A stretch of 64,000 nt of DNA from Aerococcus sp. UBA6277 (GCF_002440555.1 NZ_DJUR01000043.1:57316-121315); one strand, 5' to 3'; numbered from the stretch's first letter, positions 54,800 to 63,556 are shown. Program-made: numbers and translations. The notes: a model not told the origin generated them from the letters alone.

Positions 54800-55549
54800 T
54801 TATTTGCTTGTTTCGCTTTGACCATAGCCATAACCGTAGCCATATCCATAACCATAACCCAATTTATTGGCATCTTCCCCGTTATATATGGCACCAATCA
54901 CGTTGGCATTTACCACGTCCAATAAATCTTTCGTTTTGCGTACTTCGTTTTTGTTAGCAATTCCTGAACGAACAACCACAATCACGCCATCTACACGCGT
55001 GGCAACAACTTGTGCATCGGTAACAGCTAGGATCGGTGGTGTATCAAAAATAACTAAGTCAAACATTTCTTCTAATTCGCCGATTAATTCAGCCATACGG
55101 TTTGAACCTAGTAATTCAGATGGGTTTGGCGGAATTGGACCAGCTGCTAAAATGTAAATATTTGCATCCGCAACATAGTTTACAGTATCCATGATGTTTG
55201 CATCACGATCTGTTAGTAAACTAGTCAAACCAACAGTTGTGTTGATATTAAATGTTTTGGCTACTGTTGGTTTACGTAAATCAGCGTCTACTAATAAGAC
55301 ACGCAAGCCTTGTTGCGCCATTACAGCAGCAGTATTGGCTGTAACAGTTGATTTACCTTCCCAAACACCAGATGATGTGAACATGATTGATTTAAAATCA
55401 TGGTCAACCATTGAGAATTGGATATTCGTACGGATTTGACGGAAAGATTCAGAAATGACGTCATTTGGTTGCGTAACAGTAATTAAACTAGCGCCTCGGC
55501 GTTGTTCTGCATTCATCTTGTCAAAATGTTTTCTATTATTCTTAAACAA
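54800..55549 (-). CDS. cpsD: Capsular polysaccharide tyrosine autokinase CpsD
   Basis: A 249-aa cytoplasmic BY-kinase that works with the membrane adaptor CpsC to control polymer length and export. Walker A is GVWEGKST (61-68), Walker A' is VLLVDADLRKP (84-94) and Walker B is VIFDTPP (about 166-172). The C-terminal tail consists of six Gly-Tyr units (Tyr232-242), the autophosphorylation cluster. The start is TTG, 7 nt after AGGAGG. It begins 11 nt after cpsC and is the last gene of the block; its substrates should be dephosphorylated by CpsB. Confidence 0.94.
   Translation of the reverse strand: MFKNNRKHFDKMNAEQRRGASLITVTQPNDVISESFRQIRTNIQFSMVDHDFKSIMFTSSGVWEGKSTVTANTAAVMAQQGLRVLLVDADLRKPTVAKTFNINTTVGLTSLLTDRDANIMDTVNYVADANIYILAAGPIPPNPSELLGSNRMAELIGELEEMFDLVIFDTPPILAVTDAQVVATRVDGVIVVVRSGIANKNEVRKTKDLLDVVNANVIGAIYNGEDANKLGYGYGYGYGYGYGQSETSK
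54821..54859 (-). repeat. Tandem Gly-Tyr codon repeat at the cpsD 3-prime end
   Basis: Six consecutive 6-nt units coding Gly-Tyr, GGT/GGA/GGC with TAT/TAC. The tract could vary in unit number by slippage, changing the number of phosphorylatable Tyr. Confidence 0.85.
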
Positions 55550-55560
55550 AATTGAACCTC

Positions 55561-56316
55561 CTAGACACGACGACGGTTTCTAGAACCATCTTTAACTACA
55601 TTACCTTTGAAGCGCGTATCTTCAACTTTACTTTTATCCATTTGTGGAATAGATCCTAATAAAGTCCAACCAAGCTCTTCAACGATATCACTGCTCTTAA
55701 CTGAATTATCTAACATTGCATTGACTAATTGCAATACAACACCGACAATCAATCCTAATAATGCACCAATGATGATGTTTAAAATCACGTTTGGTGAAGT
55801 TGGCGATTGACCAGGTTCAGCTGGGGTTACAATCGAAACGTTCTCTACTTGTAATACTTGTTGTACAATTTCAGAGAAAGATACAGCAATTGCGTTGGCT
55901 AAATTAGCAGCTAAATAAGGTGATTCATTCTCTACTGAGATTGTAAATAGTAATGAATCTGAATCCATAGAAACTGTGACGTTTTCTGCTAATTCACTAG
56001 CAGTCATGCCTTCTGCTTCAGGTACCGCTGCAATAGCAGGATCAAGCACTAATGGACGGCTTACCAATGATTGATAAGTGTTTAAAAGTGTCAAGTTCGC
56101 TTGTAGGCCAGATTGAGTGATTGTATTTTCTGTAGTAGCGGTAGCAGTGTTATTCACAACAATATCAGTTGTAGATGTATATTTTGGTGTCATTAAGAAA
56201 AATGTCACTAAAGCTGCTAATACAATCCCAATAACAGTGGTTGAAATAATCTTCCAAATATTCGCAGTAAGAATATTCAGTATCTCAATTAAAGAGATTT
56301 CTTGGGTGTCGTTCAT
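55561..56316 (-). CDS. cpsC: Polysaccharide chain-length/kinase-activator protein CpsC (Wzz family)
   Basis: A 251-aa membrane protein with a Wzz domain. Two membrane helices (about 20-42 and 175-197) flank an extracellular loop rich in Val/Thr/Ser; a proline-rich PAEPGQSPTSPN motif precedes the second helix, as in the family. The short cytosolic C-terminus (DEDTRF-like KSKVEDTRFKG) contacts the kinase. The frame opens at 56334, but MNDTQEISLIEI at 56316 stands 5 nt from AGGAGG. It works with CpsD immediately downstream. Confidence 0.92.
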   Translation of the reverse strand: MNDTQEISLIEILNILTANIWKIISTTVIGIVLAALVTFFLMTPKYTSTTDIVVNNTATATTENTITQSGLQANLTLLNTYQSLVSRPLVLDPAIAAVPEAEGMTASELAENVTVSMDSDSLLFTISVENESPYLAANLANAIAVSFSEIVQQVLQVENVSIVTPAEPGQSPTSPNVILNIIIGALLGLIVGVVLQLVNAMLDNSVKSSDIVEELGWTLLGSIPQMDKSKVEDTRFKGNVVKDGSRNRRRV

Positions 56317-56463
56317 CTCGTCCTCCTCGAGCAAATATAATTTATAGTATTTACTTCCTATTTGAATATATTATCATAACTATGTCAGTCTACCATATCA
56401 GTTTTTAAGTTTTCAATAAGATATTGATTTATTTAATATTTATTATTTTTTACTTGATTCTCA

Positions 56464-58299
56464 TTATCCATTTTCCGACGTTTTAGCATCACGATGAACA
56501 AATTCAACTAATTTTTTATTTAAACGATCATCATCTACAACAGTTAAATCTAAGGATTCAACAAATTCATAGATTTCTTCAATTGGTTGACTCTTAATTT
56601 TACCCACAAAAATCTTATCATCAACTTTTTGACCAGTTGTTTCGTCTGTTAGCAGTAATTCTTCATATAATTTCTCTCCAGGACGAATACCACTTTCAAC
56701 AATTGGAATTTCCTTTTCAGTAAATCCAGATAGTTTAATCATTTTCTTAGCAAGATCTAGGATCAGGACTTCTTTACCCATATCTAAGATAAATAATTCC
56801 CCACCTTCTGCTTTAGCGCCAGCCTGGATAACTAAGCGACTAGCTTCAGGAATCGTCATAAAGTAACGACGCATTCTAAAGTCAGTGACTGTAACTGGTC
56901 CACCTTTTTCAATTTGTTTCTTGAAGACAGGTATAACAGATCCTCGTGAGCCTAGCACGTTACCAAATCGTACAGCTGCAAATTTTGTATGCGTTGAAAC
57001 TTTATCCATTCCAGTAACTAGCATCTCTGCAATTCGTTTTGAAGCACCCATTACATTTGGTGGATTATTTGCTTTATCTGTTGATACCATAACGAAGACA
57101 TCTACATCAGCATTTTTAGCCGCATGAGCAACATTCATTGTTCCGAAGACATTGTTCTTCACTGCTTCAGTTGGGTTAGCTTCCATTAACGGCACATGTT
57201 TGTGTGCTGCTGCATGGTAAACGATATCTGGTTTGTAGGTTTGCATGATTTGTTCAATATGTTCTTTATCTTGAACGTCCGCAATGATTGGAATAATCCG
57301 AGTATTTGGTAAGTCTTTTTGAGCGAACTCTTGGTTGATCAAGTAGATTGAGTTTTCCCCGTGACCTAAAAGATAAATCGTTTGAGGCGCAAATTTAGCT
57401 ACCTGGCGACAAATTTCAGAACCAATTGACCCGCCAGCACCTGTTACTAAGATATCTTTACCAGAAATTTGACGGAAGGCATCTTCATCATCTAACTCAA
57501 CCTCATCACGCCCCAAAAGATCAGAAATTTCAATTTCTTTAGGTCCAGATACTGTATCCATTTGATAACCTAATAGCGTTTTTTCAACTGAAGGCATTTG
57601 ACGAACATCCACGTCGTATTCAATACCCCAGTCTAAGATTTGCTCAATCTTTTCACTTGGTAAGGTTGGTGCCGTAATAATGATGTTTTGTAAGTGATAT
57701 TGTTCGATAATACTTGGAATATCTTTAATGCAACCTAAGATACTCAAAGTATCCATTTTCTTATGTAGTAACTCTTTATCATCATCTACAAAGCCAACGA
57801 ATCGGTAAGCTCCATCATTTTTAAATTGTTTAAGGAAAGTATTCCCACCTCGACCTGCACCTACAAGTAAAGTTGGTTCAAAGACCCCTTCACCGTTTGG
57901 TAGGTTTTCTCTACGGTCCATTGTTAAGCGCCATAAAGCTCGCAATAAAAATGTTAAAACAATGGCAAATACAGCTAATAAAAAAACAAAACGAATAGAA
58001 AAACTTCTATAAATGATTGCTGCTGACGCTAGGGTTAAAATTGACGCAATAAAATGGGTAATCAGTAAATCTGAAGCCCCTTTAAAACTCATATAACGAA
58101 TAATTAAATTATAGTTTTTTGTTCCTAAACTAGCTAGTATATAAGTAATGAAATAGATAATAGATAAACCTACCGTCACTGATAAGGTTAAACCAACATA
58201 AATTTCAAGTAATAGATATGCGGCAAAACCAGCGACTAATATCGATACAAAATCAGCAATCGCTAGTATCGAATATTTTTGATATTTAGAAAAATTCAT
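56464..58299 (-). CDS. Membrane nucleotide-sugar dehydratase/epimerase (CapD/EpsC/PglF type)
   Basis: A 611-aa polysaccharide-biosynthesis enzyme. Four membrane helices (1-125) lead to a CoA-binding-like Rossmann domain (VGAGRGGNTFL near 147) and an SDR domain with NAD-binding GAGGSIGSE (about 290-298). The active-site region is VSTDKANNPPNVMGASK, which has the Met-Lys form without Tyr that marks membrane UDP-GlcNAc 4,6-dehydratases. The predicted product is a 4-keto sugar nucleotide used as the first sugar of a polymer or glycan. No initiating sugar transferase or glycosyltransferase follows in the window. Confidence 0.92.
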   Translation of the reverse strand: MNFSKYQKYSILAIADFVSILVAGFAAYLLLEIYVGLTLSVTVGLSIIYFITYILASLGTKNYNLIIRYMSFKGASDLLITHFIASILTLASAAIIYRSFSIRFVFLLAVFAIVLTFLLRALWRLTMDRRENLPNGEGVFEPTLLVGAGRGGNTFLKQFKNDGAYRFVGFVDDDKELLHKKMDTLSILGCIKDIPSIIEQYHLQNIIITAPTLPSEKIEQILDWGIEYDVDVRQMPSVEKTLLGYQMDTVSGPKEIEISDLLGRDEVELDDEDAFRQISGKDILVTGAGGSIGSEICRQVAKFAPQTIYLLGHGENSIYLINQEFAQKDLPNTRIIPIIADVQDKEHIEQIMQTYKPDIVYHAAAHKHVPLMEANPTEAVKNNVFGTMNVAHAAKNADVDVFVMVSTDKANNPPNVMGASKRIAEMLVTGMDKVSTHTKFAAVRFGNVLGSRGSVIPVFKKQIEKGGPVTVTDFRMRRYFMTIPEASRLVIQAGAKAEGGELFILDMGKEVLILDLAKKMIKLSGFTEKEIPIVESGIRPGEKLYEELLLTDETTGQKVDDKIFVGKIKSQPIEEIYEFVESLDLTVVDDDRLNKKLVEFVHRDAKTSENG

Positions 58300-58370
58300 T
58301 TACGCTTTACGCTCCCAACTTGTGCTTTTCTTTTTCCTGATAAATTGATTTAAATCTATAATCCAACAAA

Positions 58371-59147
58371 CTAAAACAAACCAAAGAATTTCTTCTTACG
58401 TTTTGGTTGGTCTAAAACAAAATTGGTAATCATTGGATCCCCATTCACCAAACTTTTCGCATTGGCTTTAAAATCAAATACAATACGAGTCCCATACTCA
58501 GCCTGCATTTTATTGAAGGCTGCCTCCATATTAAAGCCCCTAGGTCCATGTGGACGGTGGGCATCTGAAGCGAGCATATGGACAAGATTTTCTTCAATCA
58601 ACAAACGACTCGTTTCTTCAACCCCTGAACCAAACTCCCCTAAATATGAAGCTGCTGTTAACTGTGCGTAACACCCCATCTCCACAAAACGTTTTAATAT
58701 TTCTGGTTTTTCAATAATCTTTTGATTTCGTTCCGGATGAACGATAATCGGCCGGATATTTCGTGACAATAAATCAAAGAATACTTGTTCCGCATAATGC
58801 GGTACTTCATGACTTGGAAATTCAATTAAAACATAATGGCCATCTAAATCTGTAAATAAAATTTCACCTTGGTCAATGTGGTCTAACATCTCACCATGGA
58901 GTCTGATTTCTTGACCAGGGAATACAACTAAATCAATGCCTCTGCGGTCAAGTTCTACTTGCAGTTGCCCAACAGCTTCTTCAACCTTGCTACGTTCATT
59001 AACAAACTCTGAATTACGGTGGTGAGGTGTGGCTAAGATATGGGTAATCCCTTCTTGAACAGCGACATTCGCCATCTCTATTGCCATTTCAATATCTTTG
59101 GCGCCATCATCCACGCCAGGTAATATATGATTATGGATATCTATCAT
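58371..59147 (-). CDS. cpsB: Tyrosine-protein phosphatase CpsB (PHP family)
   Basis: A 258-aa Mn-dependent phosphotyrosine phosphatase that dephosphorylates CpsD. PHP motifs are IDIHNHILPGVDDG at the N-terminus, LATPHHRN, FPGQEIRLHG, the IVHPERN stretch and LASDAHRP. Its C-terminus is Lys-rich. It is the first gene of the block. The promoter is unclear: a terminator-like hairpin lies just 52 nt upstream, so either a promoter overlaps the hairpin or read-through is regulated. Confidence 0.93.
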   Translation of the reverse strand: MIDIHNHILPGVDDGAKDIEMAIEMANVAVQEGITHILATPHHRNSEFVNERSKVEEAVGQLQVELDRRGIDLVVFPGQEIRLHGEMLDHIDQGEILFTDLDGHYVLIEFPSHEVPHYAEQVFFDLLSRNIRPIIVHPERNQKIIEKPEILKRFVEMGCYAQLTAASYLGEFGSGVEETSRLLIEENLVHMLASDAHRPHGPRGFNMEAAFNKMQAEYGTRIVFDFKANAKSLVNGDPMITNFVLDQPKRKKKFFGLF

Positions 59148-59198
59148 TACATTCCCTCCTTTTCATTTAGTGACTGAAGTATTGTGATCACTATATAC

Positions 59199-59233
59199 AC
59201 AAAAAAGATTCAGTATACATGAATCTTTTTTGT
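59199..59233. terminator. Terminator between the Nudix gene and cpsB
   Basis: A perfect 14-bp stem ACAAAAAAGATTCA / TGAATCTTTTTTGT around a 7-nt loop. On the minus strand the arm itself provides the T run. It may terminate the DegV-Nudix transcript or act as an attenuator for cpsB. Confidence 0.85.
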
Positions 59234-59350
59234 AATTAGGGCATTCTCACATTTCTACAATATACTATTTGTAAACAATTTATATGTAAAAAATGGGTAA
59301 AGTCACCTTACAATTTCACAACAATCATTCATTTTTAACTACTATATACT

Positions 59351-59806
59351 CTACCGCTTTTCAACCAATTTTAAAACATCATTTTCATCATATACCAATT
59401 TAATATCCATCAATGTAGATGACCCAATCAATTCTTTGAGGAAAATACGGTCGCCTTCCCAAAGGGTTAAGTCAAAAATCTTGTCCTTGTCTACCCAAGC
59501 TAGGTCACCTTCTCTGGTTTGCCCGACCTCATTATTTTCTAATCGACCTGTATATAAGAAAATATACATGGGTTCTTGGTCCGCATAGATAAAAGTGACT
59601 ATCCCCCGGAAAACGGCTGATTTCAAGTTTTGACCAGCTTCTTCTTTGACTTCTCTTTCCAAGCATTCCATAGGTGATTCACCGTGTTCAAATTTGCCGC
59701 CGATACCAATCCATTTCCCATGGTTGACGTCGTTGGCTTTTTTCGTCCGGTGGAGCATCAAGTATTGATCAAAATCATTTTCCAAGTAAATAAGTGTTGA
59801 TAACAT
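59351..59806 (-). CDS. Nudix hydrolase (MutT-like)
   Basis: A 151-aa pyrophosphohydrolase. The Nudix box is complete: GGKFEHGESPMECLEREVKEEAG (split: GGKFEHGES, then EREVKEEAG), within residues about 37-60. Context WIGIGGKFE and the later LAWVDKDKI resemble the 8-oxo-dGTP type found in streptococci (MutX), but substrate is not proven. It starts 11 nt after the DegV gene and is probably cotranscribed with it. Confidence 0.9.
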   Translation of the reverse strand: MLSTLIYLENDFDQYLMLHRTKKANDVNHGKWIGIGGKFEHGESPMECLEREVKEEAGQNLKSAVFRGIVTFIYADQEPMYIFLYTGRLENNEVGQTREGDLAWVDKDKIFDLTLWEGDRIFLKELIGSSTLMDIKLVYDENDVLKLVEKR

Positions 59807-59817
59807 AAAGCCTCCAC

Positions 59818-60690
59818 TTAGTCTAAGTCAGCGTCTACTAGTAATCCCATACCTAAGGCACCCTTACCGGCGTGAACCCCTAAAACGGGTGTTAAATATC
59901 TAATAATGATGTCTTCATTTGGATAGTTTTCTAGGAAAAAGTCTCTGAATTCAATAGCTTTATCATAGGCATCACCGTGGGCAAAGCCTAAATGCAGACG
60001 GTCACCAAATTGAGCACGGGCTTTTTCAAAGATACGAAACCAAGATTTTTTAATCTTTCCTTCCGTACGGATCTTCTCAAAAACATCTACTGTTCCGTCA
60101 TCTTCAAATCGTAGGATAGGATAGATTTTTAATACAGAGCCGATAAAGGCTGAGGCTGCCTTGGCCCGGCCACCTTTGACCAAGTTGTTTAAATCTTCAA
60201 TAAAGACATAAATTTCTGAATCTTGAATCATTTGGTTGATGGCTGGAATAATTTGTTCAGCTTTATAGCCTGATTCAATCAAACGAATCAATTCTTTCAC
60301 TTCGTGGGCAATAATAATGGATACCGCCTTGGTATCGATTAAGTGAACATTGATTCGATCTTGATATTCTTGCATGACCATACGAGCTGTTTGGAAGGTC
60401 CCACTCAATTTACTAGACATAAAGACCCCGTAAACCTCGTCGTAACCCTTGGCTACCAGTTCATCCATAATTCGGTAATAGTCCGCGGGTTCGGGTTGAG
60501 ATGAGGTTGGCAATTCGGCTACACTCACCATTTTGTGGTAGAAGTGTTTCAAACTCATTTCGTTAGTGGTATCATCCATCACTTCGCCATCTTTAAAAGC
60601 AATCTTTAAAGTTACCTCGTACACATCGGGATGGTTTTTTAATTCGTCAGGCAAGCTAGATGTACTATCTACAATGATTGCTGAGCGCAT
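59818..60690 (-). CDS. DegV family fatty-acid-binding protein (copy 1)
   Basis: A 290-aa DegV/FakB-like protein that binds a fatty acid for phosphorylation by the FakA kinase. Markers: IIVDSTSSLPDEL at the N-terminus, LPTSSQPEPADYY, MSSKLSGTFQTARM, KGGRAKAASAFIGSVLKIYPIL and the C-terminal HAGKGALGMGLLVD. It is a tandem paralogue of the next gene (60783-61652) with the same motif order; the two probably prefer different acyl chains. A promoter (TGTTATAAT, -10 at 60740-60745) lies between the copies. Confidence 0.9.
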   Translation of the reverse strand: MRSAIIVDSTSSLPDELKNHPDVYEVTLKIAFKDGEVMDDTTNEMSLKHFYHKMVSVAELPTSSQPEPADYYRIMDELVAKGYDEVYGVFMSSKLSGTFQTARMVMQEYQDRINVHLIDTKAVSIIIAHEVKELIRLIESGYKAEQIIPAINQMIQDSEIYVFIEDLNNLVKGGRAKAASAFIGSVLKIYPILRFEDDGTVDVFEKIRTEGKIKKSWFRIFEKARAQFGDRLHLGFAHGDAYDKAIEFRDFFLENYPNEDIIIRYLTPVLGVHAGKGALGMGLLVDADLD

Positions 60691-60739
60691 AATGTTTTCC
60701 TCCTTGTAACACTTGGTGTCTTGTGTTGATTTACAGTAT

Positions 60740-60745
60740 ATTATA
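60740..60745 (-). promoter_or_regulatory. Extended -10 of the DegV copy 1 / Nudix unit
   Basis: Minus-strand TGTTATAAT, 50 nt before the start codon. Its -35 would lie within the upstream terminator stem. Confidence 0.55.
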
Positions 60746-60772
60746 ACAAAAAAAATGCGATAAATCGCATTT
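60746..60772 (-). terminator. Terminator of DegV copy 2
   Basis: A perfect 9-bp stem AAATGCGAT / ATCGCATTT with a 2-nt apparent loop and a T run, between the two DegV genes. It indicates separate transcription. Confidence 0.85.
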
Positions 60773-60782
60773 TTCTCTCGTT

Positions 60783-61652
60783 TTACAATTCGGCATCTAC
60801 CACTAAAAAGATCCCAATCGAACCGTTCCCTACATGGGTCCCTACAACCGGCGTTAAAGCAGAGACCGTTACTTGTGACATATCCATATCATCTGACATA
60901 TGGGCAACAAGTTCTAAGGCGCGTTCTGAAGCGTTTGAGTGGGCTACAGATACATGCAAGCGGTCACCATACTTAGCGTAGGCAGCCTCGTAAATCCCTT
61001 TGAATCTTTCTTTCATTTTACGATCAGTACGGATTTTATCAATCACTTCTAGTGAACCCGTTTGGTCAATTTTAATTAAAGGTGTGATTTTTAATAGGTT
61101 ACCAAAGAAGGCACCGGCAGCTGATAAACGGCCTCCTTTTACTAGGTTATCCAGTGATCCTACCATAATATAAGTTTCTGCCTCATTTGCTACCTTGTTT
61201 AAAGCAGGAACGATTTTTTCCGCCTTGTGGCCTGCTTCTAGTAAACGTAAGCATTCGTGAACAAGGTGTTGCGATACCCCTGAAGTCGATTTAGCATCGA
61301 TAATATGTGTCGTTACTTGGTCAGTAAATTCACGTGACACGGCTTCTAATGACGATTTAGTCCCACTTAATTGACCTGAAATGACCACGCCATACACTTG
61401 ATCATAGCCCGCTTTGACGATTTCTTCATATACGTCATAGATTTGTCCGTTTGTCGGTTGTGATGTTGTAGGCAGCACTGTCATTGTTTCTAGTTGATTG
61501 TAGTAGTCGGAAATCACTTGGGGATCGCTAGAATCTTCACAGACTTCCCCGTCTGGAAAAATAACGCTCAGTTTAACCTGGAATACATTTTCCAAGTTGC
61601 TAAGGTCTTCTGGTAAAGTTGCTGTTGAGTCAACGATAATTGCTGTTTTCAT
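60783..61652 (-). CDS. DegV family fatty-acid-binding protein (copy 2)
   Basis: A 289-aa DegV protein with IIVDSTATLPEDL, LPTTSQPTNGQIYDVYEE, ISGQLSGTKSSLEA, KGGRLSAAGAFFGNLLKITPLI and THVGNGSIGIFLVVD. Motif layout equals copy 1, so they arose by tandem duplication or adjacent transfer. FakB paralogues in other Firmicutes select saturated or unsaturated chains; which is which here cannot be read. The start follows AAGGAG by 10 nt. It has its own terminator. Confidence 0.9.
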   Translation of the reverse strand: MKTAIIVDSTATLPEDLSNLENVFQVKLSVIFPDGEVCEDSSDPQVISDYYNQLETMTVLPTTSQPTNGQIYDVYEEIVKAGYDQVYGVVISGQLSGTKSSLEAVSREFTDQVTTHIIDAKSTSGVSQHLVHECLRLLEAGHKAEKIVPALNKVANEAETYIMVGSLDNLVKGGRLSAAGAFFGNLLKITPLIKIDQTGSLEVIDKIRTDRKMKERFKGIYEAAYAKYGDRLHVSVAHSNASERALELVAHMSDDMDMSQVTVSALTPVVGTHVGNGSIGIFLVVDAEL

Positions 61653-61725
61653 ATATATGATTCTCCTTAAAAATACATCATTGTACTAAAAATGGTGTCG
61701 ACATAGTTTACCATGTCCGCGAGTC

Positions 61726-61760
61726 AAAAAAAAGGGCAACTTTTAACAATTACCCCTTTT
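61726..61760 (-). terminator. Extra terminator upstream of DegV copy 2
   Basis: AAAAGGG / CCCTTTT with an inner AA/TT pair and eight T on the minus strand, 75 nt before the DegV start and 225 nt after the brnQ terminator. It ends no annotated gene. A TTGACT (61723-61728 complement) overlapping its T run could be the DegV -35. Confidence 0.6.
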
Positions 61761-61984
61761 ACTAGTTATAGTAACTAGATTATTCGTGAAGTTTCATTAA
61801 CCATTGCAGCGCGTTTCAAGTTCAGTAGTATTTTTACTCTAGATAAAACGCATTTAAAAGATACTGTTATCAGGGCACTATGAGAAAATATACATTTACT
61901 TTATTTTGTTGGCATACGTAATAGTTACTATATGCGATAAAAAATAGTCTCTCTAAAGTTTATAAACGATAGTTGAATGTTGAA

Positions 61985-62026
61985 AACAAAAAAACACCCC
62001 ACTTCAAATCAAGAAGTAGAGGTGTT
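61985..62026 (-). terminator. Terminator of brnQ
   Basis: AACACC / GGTGTT with an inner CTTC/GAAG helix and seven T on the minus strand. Confidence 0.88.
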
Positions 62027-62036
62027 ATCGATTCGT

Positions 62037-63392
62037 TTAACTAGCTATTTTATCTTTTTCAGTGAGGATAATACCAATTACGAGCCCAAGAAGTCCTGGG
62101 ATTAGCCATCCGAATCCGTAGGCGTAAAATGGTAAAACTGCTTGGGCGAAATGACCGATTGCGTCTCCACCAATTAGGTTGAAAATGCCATCTGGTAATG
62201 TTTTGATGAAATCAAACAAGGCAGCCACCATAGTAAAGCCAGTTACCCAGCGATAGACATGCTTACTAGTGTAGACGGGTTCACATAGGGCTAAAACCAC
62301 TAGTGAGATTGCCAGTGGGTATAGGAACATTAATACTGGCGTTGATAAGCCGATTATCGTTGTTAAACCAACATTTGAAACGATAAACGATAAGCCAGCA
62401 AATAAAATCGTCCATTGTGTTAATGATAATTTATTTGGGAATAGCTCTTCAAAAGTTTCCGCACAGGCTACGATTAATCCAATAGCTGTTTTCAAACAAG
62501 CAAATACCATCACAATGGCTAACAAGATTGAACCAGCTGTACCGAAGTAGTGTTGGGTGATCATTGAAAGCGCGACGCCCCCATTTTCCTGAACATCAAT
62601 AAAGCCACGACTTTGTGTTCCTAAGATGGCTAAACTGAAGTAAATTAAGCCCATTAATATAGCAGTTAACAGACCTGATTTAACGGTTGAATTGGCCAAG
62701 GCTTTAGGTTCGTTAACCCCTAATTTGCGGATTGACCGGATAATGATAATCCCAAATGCTAAAGCCGCCAAGACATCCATGGTATTATACCCTTCTAGGA
62801 ACCCTTGGAAAAAGGCTTGGTTTGTATAGTTGCCAATCGCGTCAACTTCAGCCACACTCGTTTCTGGCATGGTAAATGCACGAATAAAAATAATTGCTAA
62901 GAAAATAAGAAACACAGGATTTAAGAACTTACCAATATAATCCATAATGTTTGATGGCCGAAGTGATAATGCCAAGGCTACACCGAAAAATAAGGCTGAA
63001 TAAATCAATAAAGCGACAGGTGACTCAGCGAAACTTGTTGTCGCAAAACCCACTTCAAAAGATACAGATGCCGTCCTTGGACTAGCGAAGAATGGGCCTA
63101 TAGTTAAATACAGTGCTACCGTAAAAAAGTATGCATATTTTCTAGAAATCTTACTTGCTAAATGAAAGACACCTTCTGAGTGTGTCATCCCCATAGCAGC
63201 TACTGCTAGTAAAGGTAGCCCAGTTGCAGTAATAATAAATCCTAGACTTGCTTGCCAAACATGGTTACCAGCCATTTGTCCCATTAAAACAGGGAAAATA
63301 ATATTACCAGCACCAAAAAATAAGCCAAACAACGTGGAAGCTACGACAATGAGCTCGCGCATTGTCAGCTGTTTATTTAAATTTGGTTTCAT
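62037..63392 (-). CDS. brnQ: Branched-chain amino acid carrier protein BrnQ
   Basis: A 451-aa transporter with about 12 membrane helices that imports Leu, Ile and Val with Na+ or H+. The N-terminal family signature is FGLFFGAGNIIFPVLMGQMAG (in parts: LFFGAGNIIFPV, LMGQMAGN); RTASVSFEVG and PLAISLVVLAL follow. Length is standard. RBS AAAGGAG before ATG. Monocistronic, with its own terminator. Confidence 0.95.
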   Translation of the reverse strand: MKPNLNKQLTMRELIVVASTLFGLFFGAGNIIFPVLMGQMAGNHVWQASLGFIITATGLPLLAVAAMGMTHSEGVFHLASKISRKYAYFFTVALYLTIGPFFASPRTASVSFEVGFATTSFAESPVALLIYSALFFGVALALSLRPSNIMDYIGKFLNPVFLIFLAIIFIRAFTMPETSVAEVDAIGNYTNQAFFQGFLEGYNTMDVLAALAFGIIIIRSIRKLGVNEPKALANSTVKSGLLTAILMGLIYFSLAILGTQSRGFIDVQENGGVALSMITQHYFGTAGSILLAIVMVFACLKTAIGLIVACAETFEELFPNKLSLTQWTILFAGLSFIVSNVGLTTIIGLSTPVLMFLYPLAISLVVLALCEPVYTSKHVYRWVTGFTMVAALFDFIKTLPDGIFNLIGGDAIGHFAQAVLPFYAYGFGWLIPGLLGLVIGIILTEKDKIAS

Positions 63393-63466
63393 AATTATAA
63401 CTCCTTTTCGTATTCAACAAAAATACCATATCCTAACATAATACAACATTACATTAAGATAAAATT

Positions 63467-63556
63467 TAGGGAATTTTAATCCTATCCTCTTTTGAATTAC
63501 GGATATTTCATAGGGAATTTTCTTGTAAAACATAGGAATATGCTATAATTTATAGC
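63467..63556 (+). promoter_or_regulatory. Promoter of the flavoprotein gene with phased direct repeats and a palindrome
   Basis: TGCTATAAT (extended -10, TATAAT at 63544-63549) lies inside a 15-bp palindrome GCTATAATTTATAGC (63542-63556). Upstream, TAGGGAATTTT occurs at 63467-63477 and 63511-63521, exactly 44 bp apart, and a shorter copy TAGGAAT at 63533, 22 bp further. The 22- and 44-bp phasing places all copies on one DNA face. Confidence 0.5.

Noticed and set aside
54625..54957. Plus-strand 110-codon frame beside cpsD
   Set aside because: It starts in the RBS of the PPC gene and runs over the cps terminator and the antisense of the Gly-Tyr repeat; no coding features.
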